NCBI RefSeq assembly: GCF_003344345.1 | Contig: NZ_QPIP01000046.1 | Location: forward strand, 1 to 13,661 | Direction of reading: 5' to 3' | DNA length: 13,661 bases | Source: Wolbachia endosymbiont of Cylisticus convexus | Lineage (GTDB): Bacteria > Pseudomonadota > Alphaproteobacteria > Rickettsiales > Anaplasmataceae | Part shown: in pieces, positions 1-7,400 of the stretch | How the letters are laid out: the number at the start of each line of letters is the position of its first letter | How positions within the stretch are numbered: position 1 is the first letter of the stretch | The notes under the pieces: generated by a model | The model's input: only the letters and a program-made list of their open reading frames with translations | Databases searched by the model: none | What the model was told of the DNA's origin: nothing | Translations under genes and position numbers: made by a program

Positions 1-1
1 C

Positions 2-136
2 ACCTACGACAATGTTGCCAACAATTTAAAACTTGAAAAAAGTATTTCCAGAAAACTTTTATGTCCAAAAGTAAGAGCTCCATTTATTTATGACGCTAAT
101 GACGAACTAATTATCAGCTTTAATGTAGTGGATTAA
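2..136 (+). CDS. C-terminal 44 residues of an unidentified protein (5' end outside window)
   Basis: An open frame enters from the left edge and ends at TAA 134-136. It reads roughly TYDNVANNLKLEKSISRKLL and finishes with IISFNVVD. I do not recognise the family. The mixed charged and hydrophobic composition looks like ordinary coding sequence, and the stop is followed two bases later by another ATG (139) in a different frame, so the two could be translationally coupled or parts of one decayed gene. Its position just upstream of a WO-type serine recombinase suggests prophage or prophage-flanking DNA, but this is inference. Only the tail is visible, so existence is moderately supported and function is unknown. 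Confidence 0.45.
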   Translation, partial: TYDNVANNLKLEKSISRKLLCPKVRAPFIYDANDELIISFNVVD

Positions 137-138
137 TA

Positions 139-405
139 ATGAGCATATTATTTAAATGGAATGTTATGAACAGTAAAGAAAGATTTGCCATACGAGTTAG
201 TTATGAACCTGATAGGTTGGCAGAGGTATATTTATTAGACGCCTACACAAAATTAATGCCAGTGCTAAAGTATTCAGTAAATGCAAATAAAAAAGAACTT
301 CAAGGAGGATCAAATGTTAACAGTAAGCTTATATGCAAGAGTTTCTTCAGAAAAACAAGTACAAGAGAATACGATTGCAAGTCAACTTTCAGCTTTAGAA
401 AATAA
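139..405 (+). CDS. Short hypothetical ORF upstream of and overlapping the recombinase start
   Basis: An 88-codon frame starting ATG at 139, two bases after the preceding stop, with no clear Shine-Dalgarno. The first ~50 residues look protein-like (for example FAIRVSYEPDRLAEVYLLDA). The last ~30 codons overlap the recombinase out of frame and are probably not meaningful. The stretch around residues 16-36 faintly resembles the C-terminal barrel of Mu/TnsB-type transposases, whose pattern is roughly V-x-V-x-Y-x-P-x-x-L-x-x-V-x-V. That is a weak visual match, not an identification. It may be the decayed tail of a larger gene cut by prophage rearrangement, or a small real gene. Low confidence in both existence and function. 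Confidence 0.25.
   Translation: MSILFKWNVMNSKERFAIRVSYEPDRLAEVYLLDAYTKLMPVLKYSVNANKKELQGGSNVNSKLICKSFFRKTSTREYDCKSTFSFRK
303..308 (+). promoter_or_regulatory. Strong Shine-Dalgarno that fixes the recombinase start
   Basis: A perfect AGGAGG lies 5 bases before ATG 314. An earlier in-frame ATG at 281 has no such site and would add 11 residues ahead of the conserved serine recombinase N-terminus. The start is therefore taken at 314. Confidence 0.75.
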
Positions 406-1960
406 AATTAAAGCAGATGGGCATGAATTGCTAGATGAACATAAATTCGTTGATAATGGCTATAGTGGATCTAATTTAGTTCGTCCTGCCTTAGAAAAAT
501 TACGTAATAAAGTAGCAGAAGGTAAAATTGACATAATCTATATTCATTCTCCTGATCGTTTATCGCGTAAATATGCATATCAGATGGTTTTACTTGAAGA
601 ATTACAGAAAGCAAAAGTAGAAGTAATTTTTTTAAATAATCAGATTAATGATAGTCCAGAAGCTCATTTATTGTTACAAATGCAAGGTATGATAGCAGAA
701 TATGAACACACAAAGATTACTGAAAGATGTCGTCGAGGAAAAATTTATGCAGCTAAAAAAGGTAGTGTAAATGTAATGTGTAGAGCTCCTTACGGCTACC
801 GTTATATAAATAAACAGATGGAAGGAGGGCAAGCTCGGTTTGAAGTTCATGAAGAAGAAGCGGAAGTGGTTCGTAAGCTATTTTCTTGGATAGGCAGAGA
901 AAGAATGAGTGCTGGAGAAGTATGTCGCCAGCTAAATACCATGTCTATCATGTCAGCGAAGGGAAAATGCTGGAATAAAGGCACGCTTTGTGGTACACTA
1001 AAAAATCCTGTCTATAAAGGACAAGCAGCTTTTGGTAAAACAAAGGTAGGTGCAAAGCTGCCGCAAATAAGACCATACAAACATTCCTGTGAACAACCTA
1101 AAAAGAATAGTTCTACCTATCGTGTTGAAAGGGAACATTGGATTTACATTCCAGTACCTAAAATAGTTGATGAAGATTTGTTTGATATAGTTCAAAAGCA
1201 ATTAGCTGAGAACGCAAAAAGGCAAAGAGCAAGACAAATAGGAACAACTAATCTATTGCAAGGCTTATTGGTATGCAAGCGTTGCCAGTATTCTTATTAT
1301 GCTAAAAGATATGGCAAGTCTCAAAAAAAATGTTATCGTTGTATTGGCGCAGATGCTTACCGTTTTGCTGGTAATAAGATTTGTAATAGTAAAACAATTC
1401 GTGCTTCTACATTAGAGACAGCTGTGTGGGAAGAAGTTAAAAGCCTATTAAAAAATCCAAACAGAATTTTAAAGGAATATCAGCGTAGGCTTTCAGAACT
1501 TCAAAAATCACCATGTGATCAAATAACTGATTCACTTAAAAAACAAGATGATAAGCTGAAACAAGGCATTTCAAGACTTATTGATAGCTATACTCAAGGG
1601 TATATTAGCAAAGAAGAATTTGAACCACGAATTAAAGCAGCAAAACAGAGCTTAAAAATAGTTGAAGAGGAAAAGAAAAAAATATTCAATCGAAAAAATC
1701 TACAACAAGAATTAACTCTCGTTGTAACCAATTTAGAAGAGTTTTTTTCCAATATTAAATCAAAGCTTGATGATTTAGATTGGCTAACTAAACGTAATGT
1801 TATCAGAATATTAGTTAAGCGAATTGAAGTTGATATTGAAGAAGTAAATATAGTGTTTCGAGTAAAAGATATATCTCATTCTACAGAACATAACAATGAA
1901 AAAGGTCAAAATTTACAACATTGTCGTAGTAGTCAGTATATCAATTATCGATTGCTTTAA
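314..1960 (+). CDS. Large serine site-specific recombinase, prophage WO type
   Basis: A 548-residue integrase that would cut and rejoin DNA at phage attachment sites through a serine-DNA intermediate. From the N-terminus: a resolvase domain (about residues 1-145) starting LTVSLYARVSSEKQ, with Arg9 and likely nucleophile Ser11 in the R-x-S motif and the conserved SPDRLSRKYAYQ segment; a recombinase domain containing APYGYRYINK; a zinc ribbon with cysteine pairs C321/C324 and C340/C343 plus C357; and a Lys/Glu-rich coiled coil (about 385-480). This order and length are usual for phage large serine integrases, and this subfamily is the usual WO-prophage recombinase. The start at 314 is chosen for its AGGAGG. 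The family-like ending LQHCR (534-538) is followed by ten residues and a stop that seem to belong to an abutting IS110 remnant, so the extreme C-terminus may be altered. All visible catalytic and zinc-binding residues are intact. No attachment site could be identified. Confidence 0.93.
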   Translation: MLTVSLYARVSSEKQVQENTIASQLSALENKIKADGHELLDEHKFVDNGYSGSNLVRPALEKLRNKVAEGKIDIIYIHSPDRLSRKYAYQMVLLEELQKAKVEVIFLNNQINDSPEAHLLLQMQGMIAEYEHTKITERCRRGKIYAAKKGSVNVMCRAPYGYRYINKQMEGGQARFEVHEEEAEVVRKLFSWIGRERMSAGEVCRQLNTMSIMSAKGKCWNKGTLCGTLKNPVYKGQAAFGKTKVGAKLPQIRPYKHSCEQPKKNSSTYRVEREHWIYIPVPKIVDEDLFDIVQKQLAENAKRQRARQIGTTNLLQGLLVCKRCQYSYYAKRYGKSQKKCYRCIGADAYRFAGNKICNSKTIRASTLETAVWEEVKSLLKNPNRILKEYQRRLSELQKSPCDQITDSLKKQDDKLKQGISRLIDSYTQGYISKEEFEPRIKAAKQSLKIVEEEKKKIFNRKNLQQELTLVVTNLEEFFSNIKSKLDDLDWLTKRNVIRILVKRIEVDIEEVNIVFRVKDISHSTEHNNEKGQNLQHCRSSQYINYRLL

Positions 1961-2944
1961 GGATCATTTAGGCCAGATAATCAAATGTGTGTACTGCGTA
2001 GTTATGTTAGACAACGTGCTAATCTAATTGAAAATGCGGCTAAACATACTCAACGTATGCAAAAAGCGTTGATTCAAATGAATATTCAATTGCATAAGGT
2101 TATTAGTGATATCAACGGTGTAACAGGTATGAAAATTATTAAAGCAATAATTGAAGGAGAGAGAGACCCTGAAAAACTAGCTGAATTTAGAAGTGCGAAT
2201 ATGAAGAACGATAAGCCTACTATAGCAAAAGCATTAACAGGAGACTATAGAGAAGAACACTTGTTTGCACTGAAACAAGAATATGCAGCATATACTTTTT
2301 TTCAAGAGCAAATAACGGAATGTGATAAAAGTATAGAAATTTACTATAAAACATTTGAAACAAAGTCGAATGAGAACGGGAAATTGAATAAAACACGAAA
2401 GAAGCGGAAGAATAGTCCAGATTTTGCCATAGACGAAGATTTATATCGAATAACGGGAATGGATTTTACTAAAGTTCCAGGATTTGACGTATTAAGTATA
2501 CAGACTATCATTTCAGAAACGGGTATAAATCACAATAAATGGCCAACAGAGAAACATTTTTCTTCCTGGCTCGGATTAAGTCCTGCTAATAAAATTACAG
2601 GAGAGAAAATTATTGGAACAAGAACTCGTAAAGTTGTTAATCGTACTGCAACTGCCTTGCGACTTGCTGCTCATTGTGTGTCAAGAAGCAACACTGCACT
2701 TGGTGCATACTGCAGGAGGTTAAAGAAGCGACTAGGGATACCAAAAGCTATCACTGCTACAGCAAGGAAATTAGCATGTATTTTTTACAATATGCTAAAA
2801 TATGGACAAGAATATGTAGAAAAAGGAATAGACTATTATGAAAAACTTTATCAAGATAGAATGATGAAGAATTTGAGCAAAAAAGCTCGTGAGTTTGGTT
2901 ATATCCTGGTTAAGAACGATGAGTTAATTGAAGGAGTTTGTTAG
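1961..2944 (+). pseudogene. IS110-family transposase missing its N-terminal DEDD domain
   Basis: IS110 transposases use an N-terminal RuvC-like DEDD domain and a C-terminal Transposase_20 (Tnp) domain. Here only the middle and C-terminal parts remain. The linker and coiled-coil region reads MCVLRSYVRQRANLIENAAK then INGVTGMKIIKAIIEGERDP. The Tnp domain contains KVPGFDVLSIQTIISETG, the SSWLGLSP block, NRTATALRLAAH and PKAITATARKLA. The usual first ~130 residues with the DEDD metal ligands are absent. Homology-like codons (GSFRPDNQ) run from 1961, before the first ATG at 1985, and are in the same frame as the recombinase, separated from it only by the TAA at 1958-1960. Without the catalytic domain and the upstream end of the element it cannot transpose. 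The remaining 319-codon frame is open, which suggests a fairly recent truncation. Confidence 0.88.
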
Positions 2945-3099
2945 GAGGAGAGAAGGAGATAAAGTCCCAAGGGTTTGTCACAGCGCTGAAGGAAGAAATT
3001 AAGAGATTTGGCCGGGGGAGTATTATAGAATGGGCTGCTGATTGGTTAATGGAAGGATTTAGGCAAGGCCGCTACCTGATCTGGGAGATGTTACTGTAG
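2932..3099 (+). pseudogene. Short remnant reading frame after the IS110 gene
   Basis: A stop-free frame (TGA before 2932, TAG at 3097-3099) contains a very protein-like stretch, including FVTALKEEIKRFGRG and IIEWAADWLMEGFRQGRYLI. It has no ATG upstream of that stretch; a TTG at 2938 is a possible but unconvincing start. The composition (amphipathic, Trp and Gly present, locally higher GC) differs from the AT-rich spacer after it. It may be the tail of a gene interrupted when the IS110 element arrived, or the right end of the element itself. I do not recognise the family. Confidence 0.35.
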
Positions 3100-3154
3100 C
3101 TACAAGTCAGCAGAGTAGGCACAATAGTAAAGTTAGGTATTTTTACTCACTGTG

Positions 3155-3160
3155 TATAAT
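3155..3160 (+). promoter_or_regulatory. Candidate -10 box for tsaD
   Basis: TATAAT lies 82 bases before the tsaD start, in an AT-rich spacer. No convincing -35 is visible at 16-18 bases upstream, so this is a motif match only. Confidence 0.3.
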
Positions 3161-3242
3161 AGAGCAGATTGTTTTTAGCTTAAGTTATGTATGTTTTGTA
3201 GTTACAGCATTTCAAGGTATAGTTTTCACAATTAAAGTGTCT

Positions 3243-4253
3243 ATGAAAACCATTTTAGCGATTGAAACAAGTTGCGATGAAACTGCAGCAGCAATTGTAA
3301 ATAGTGATAAGCAAGTGCTTGCTCACGAAATTCTTTCTCAGGCAGAGCATAAAAAACGCGGTGGGGTGATTCCTGAAATAGCATCACGTGCTCATATGAA
3401 GCATTTAAGTGATCTAATAAAAAGTGCTATGGAAAAATCTAACCTTAACTTTTGTGATCTAGATGCAATTGCGGCAACATCAGGACCAGGGCTTATAGGT
3501 GGACTAATAATTGGTACAATGATGGCTAAAGCAATTGCACATGTAGCACAAAAACCGTTCATTGCAGTTAATCACTTAGAAGCGCACGCATTAGTTGTTA
3601 GGCTACTGTATAAGGTTGAATTTCCGTTTTTAGTCCTACTGATATCGGGTGGCCATTGCCAATTTTTAATTGCACAGGATGTAGGTAAATATATTAAACT
3701 TGGGGAAACGCTCGATGACTCGCTAGGTGAAGCGTTTGATAAAGTTGCTAAGATGCTGGGTCTAAGCTATCCAGGAGGTCCATTGATTGAAAAGTTAGCT
3801 AAAAAAGGTGATGGTATGAGATTTAAATTGCCAAGAGCAATGATAAAACGCTCTGGATGTGACTTCTCATTTTCTGGAATTAAAACAGCAGTAAAAAACT
3901 TAGTGAAAGAGCTTGCAATGAGCAAGCAAGATGTTTGTGATGTGTGCGCCTCGTTTCAAGAGTGTATTAGCGACATATTAATCGATAGGGTCAAAAATGC
4001 GATTATTATTACTGCATCTTTAAATATTAGAATCAATGATTTTGTAATTACTGGTGGAGTTGCAGCAAATAATTTCCTGAAAGAAAGATTGAAAGGGCAC
4101 ATAGACTTAAACATATTTTTTCCCCCAAGCAACCTATGTACAGACAATGCAGTAATGGTTGGGTGGGCAGGAATTGAAAGGTTACAGAAAAATTATGTAG
4201 ACTCTCTTGATTGTGCGCCAAGGCCAAAGTGGGAATTAGAAAAATATTACTAG
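3243..4253 (+). CDS. tsaD: tRNA N6-threonylcarbamoyladenosine synthase subunit TsaD (Gcp/YgjD)
   Basis: Transfers the threonylcarbamoyl group from threonylcarbamoyl-AMP to A37 of ANN-decoding tRNAs, in the cytoplasm, together with TsaB and TsaE. The 336-residue length is normal for bacteria. Family marks are the N-terminal ASKHA signature ILAIETSCDETAAAIV, the metal-binding His pair H111/H115 in NHLEAH, SGGH at 135-138, GETLDDSLGEAFDK (154-167), YPGGP (176-180), FSFSGIKTAV (209-217), GGVAAN (271-276) and Asp301 in CTDNA, a likely metal ligand. All expected motifs are present, so it should be active. ATG 3243 is preferred over an in-frame GTG at 3237 because it places MKTILAIETS at the usual N-terminus; no clear Shine-Dalgarno is visible for either. 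It is an essential housekeeping gene and marks the return to core chromosome after the mobile DNA on its left. Confidence 0.97.
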   Translation: MKTILAIETSCDETAAAIVNSDKQVLAHEILSQAEHKKRGGVIPEIASRAHMKHLSDLIKSAMEKSNLNFCDLDAIAATSGPGLIGGLIIGTMMAKAIAHVAQKPFIAVNHLEAHALVVRLLYKVEFPFLVLLISGGHCQFLIAQDVGKYIKLGETLDDSLGEAFDKVAKMLGLSYPGGPLIEKLAKKGDGMRFKLPRAMIKRSGCDFSFSGIKTAVKNLVKELAMSKQDVCDVCASFQECISDILIDRVKNAIIITASLNIRINDFVITGGVAANNFLKERLKGHIDLNIFFPPSNLCTDNAVMVGWAGIERLQKNYVDSLDCAPRPKWELEKYY

Positions 4254-4264
4254 CACAAAAAATT

Positions 4265-4297
4265 ATCCACTATATACTGCAGCCGCAGGTGGATTTT
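4265..4297 (+). terminator. Candidate terminator after tsaD
   Basis: Twelve bases past the tsaD stop, ATCCAC (4265-4270) pairs with GTGGAT (4289-4294). Inside it, CTGC (4277-4280) pairs with GCAG (4285-4288) around the loop AGCC. A TATATA bulge (4271-4276) lies on the left arm. TTTT follows at once. The stem plus short T-run fits an intrinsic terminator, though the bulge weakens it. Confidence 0.45.
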
Positions 4298-4371
4298 CTT
4301 AGCGAGTAGTAAGCCTTTGGTATACTTAAAAACTGCAGTCTAAAGTGTACCTGTCTTAATACAATATTAAT

Positions 4372-4377
4372 TATAAT
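4372..4377 (+). promoter_or_regulatory. Candidate -10 box for the ankyrin gene
   Basis: TATAAT sits 40 bases ahead of the chosen ankyrin start (4417). The -35 position holds nothing close to consensus. Motif match only. Confidence 0.3.
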
Positions 4378-4416
4378 AGTTCACCACTGCCGACATTATT
4401 ATTTATGAGGTACAGT

Positions 4417-7400
4417 ATGTTAGAAAATAAATTTAGCAAAGTTATTAATCATTTTAAAGCTAAACCTAGCACAAGTGCAAAGACACTCAGTGCAGGTTTG
4501 TTTACTACGGTAGCCCCTGGTATGGTCAGAGCAGTTAGCAAGATTGATATCTCTATATTACAAGGCAGTTCAGAAGATGGGGTAAGTAAGCAAGACCTAA
4601 TAAGCCTGTATAGTAAAATAGCTCAAGAAGAAAACTATCATATATATACTAATAATCTTGATCATATAAAAAGCAGGATTTCAGCAGAAAATATAAGAGG
4701 TTTATTAGCTGAAAAATTTCGTCAAGATGGATGGAATATAACAAGTAATGATGGTTCTTCGCTATTAACAGTGGCTATTGAAAGAATTAGAGAAAGACGA
4801 AATAAAAACAGGGATTGTGATATTCATGTTCAAATAGCTGTATCTCTAATTCTTAATATGAAGAGAGAGTTGATTATAGGACTAGAGAATTTTGCAGACA
4901 GTAACGGTAAAACGCTTCTACATTACTTAGCTGAGTCGGGTAAAGAAGATGTTTTACGTCTTGTGATAGAAAGTTCTAATTTTGACATTAAAGAAGCAGT
5001 AAGGAGTGAAGATAGAGGTGGTAAAACACCACTACATTATGCGGCTAAATTTGGCAATGAAGAATGCTTTAAAACTCTCATGGAAAATGAGGCACATTTT
5101 ACTAGTACTATCAATCATAAGAGTGAATTGCACTATGCTGCTAGAAGCGGAAATTTTAGCCTCCTAGGGTATTTAGAAAAAGTACTTACAGCAAGAGGAA
5201 TTTTTGATAGGGAGAAAATTAAAAAAGATAGATATGGAAATAACGCATTACACTTTGCTGCACAATCTGAGAATGCTGAGTGCATAAAGTTCTTCATTGA
5301 TAATCGAGTAAAATTTTTAAACAATCAATATCATGAGAATCCTTTGCATAAAATTGCAGGTAACTCAGAAACCCAAGATTCAGAAACCCAAGATAATGCT
5401 ATAAATTTTCTTATAGAGCACTCAAAATTGTTAGGTCAACTAAAAAGTGATATTAATCAAAAAGATGTAGATGGTAACACCCCATTGCATATAGCTGCAC
5501 AGCATGGAAATAAACAATTAATAGAACTGTTTAGTAGATTAGGTGCAAAAATTGTTAAGAATAAGCAAGATAACACCCCCTTACATATTGCTATTATGCA
5601 TGGTAATGCAGATTGTATAGAGCTATTTCATGAAAATAGAGAAGATATTCTTGAATCTAAAGGTGAGCATGGAAGAAATCTTGTACATTTGGCTGCAATG
5701 TACGGGCAGTTTGATTGTCTACATTTTTTACTCAATGAATTCCCTAATCATAATTTAAACACAAAGACAAGCAAAGGAAATACAGCACTACACTTAGCTC
5801 TGTTGAAAAGTACAGAGCTAGAGTCAAGAAAACAATGTGTAAGTCTGTTAATAGATAGAGGTATGCAAGTAAATGAGAGTAATAATGAAGGAAGCACCCC
5901 TTTACATTTTGCTGCTCAACTCGTTGGTCTAGAGTTTTTGAGCGTGATAGAAGGAGAGTTAAAAAAACAGAAAATCGACGTTCACCAGGAGATTTTGCGT
6001 AAGAACCAAAGCGGTAACACAGCTTTTCATATGGCAGCGCGTGTTGGCAATAAATCATGCCTTGAGCACCTTTTTTCTCTTATGAAAAAAGAGAAAATAG
6101 AAGAGATATTAAGAAAGGAAAATAACGATGGACAAACTTTACTACACTTATCTATGTTAAATGGAAGCATGGAATGCGTTGAGTATTTGGCGCAAGAGAG
6201 CCAAAAATTTGATATTGATATTTTTTCGGAGCAAAATACGCAAAAAAAGTTGCTATTTGCAGCTGCTTTAAGCGGTAATAAGGAATGTCTTAAATTTCTA
6301 GTAAAAAGCTCTGTAGATGGAAACATGACTGATAGCATTGGAATGTTATTTTCTCATAATGATGAAAATGGCAATACACCGTTACACATGGCTGCTCTTG
6401 CCGACGGCATAGGATGTTCTCAGTATATTATTGAAGGTGTTTCTAAGTTGACTAGACTGGATATTAGTAGCACGACAAAAATTCACCTACTCTTTAACAC
6501 AAACATTCATGGGCTTACACCTCTACACTTAGCTGCTATGAGCCTTAATGCTGAGGTAATAAAATATTTTATGACAGATAATTATCCCTATGCTGAGAAA
6601 ACGTTGAATATTTTATCTAAATCTGGAAGAACATCATTACACTATCTTGTAATGAATGGTAATGATTTTGAAAGAATTGTAGATGAGGATTTTAAGCAAG
6701 ATTGCTTCTTGAAAAGCGTAGTTTTAGAAAAGCGTAAGCAGAATGAGCATTTCAGAGAGAAAGCTATCAATGCCTTATTCTGCTTAACAATGAGTGGCAC
6801 AAAGAAAGTTATAAGTGAGAAAATAGATTTTGATATAAAAGATAATGCAGGAAAAACAGCCCTAGATTATTCTCTTGAATATAGCGATGTAAGTATCTTG
6901 AGGTTATTTTTAGATGTTTTTTATGAAATAAAGAAAGACAGAAAAAGAAAATATGATAAATTTGAGATAGATTATCAAGAGAAACAGGAAATGGTTTCAC
7001 GCATCACTAACGTGCTTACACCAATAGCAAGTATTACTATTTCGTCTTGCGTTCTATCCGATCAGTCAGAATCTGAAGTGAAAAAATTTTTTACTTATAT
7101 TTCTATTACCTGTTCTTTAATATCACTTGCATTTTTCTTGTCTAATTTAGTGGTTAGTCGTCGAAAAGAACCACTTAAGAATGACATAAAAAACTATACT
7201 GAAAAAATAGACAGAATTGAAGAGATAACAGGAAAATCAGCCGAGACAAAAGTAGAAGTCCATGATTTTGAAGGATACAGTACAATAAGGAATGCAGAAG
7301 ACATTTCAGAATTGAAAAGTACGCTTAATAATTTTATGAATGCAGTTGACTTAAAGAATAGAGACAAACCCAATATGCCTTCTCAAAATATGAGCAGGCA

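Noticed and set aside
281..313. Longer recombinase start at ATG 281
   Set aside because: It lacks a ribosome binding site and adds residues before the conserved N-terminus, whereas ATG 314 has AGGAGG five bases upstream.
3100..3242. tRNA or small RNA gene in the spacer before tsaD
   Set aside because: No cloverleaf arms or TTCRA loop could be found; only a -10-like box is visible.
6068..6097. Inverted repeat TTTTCTCTT / AAGAGAAAA inside the ankyrin gene
   Set aside because: It arises from Phe-Ser-Leu and Lys-Lys-Glu-Lys codons in AT-rich coding DNA and is probably chance.
5744..6338. Overlapping minus-strand ORFs of ~100 codons within the ankyrin gene
   Set aside because: They are shadows of the ankyrin frame in AT-rich DNA; the ankyrin cores on the + strand are unmistakable.
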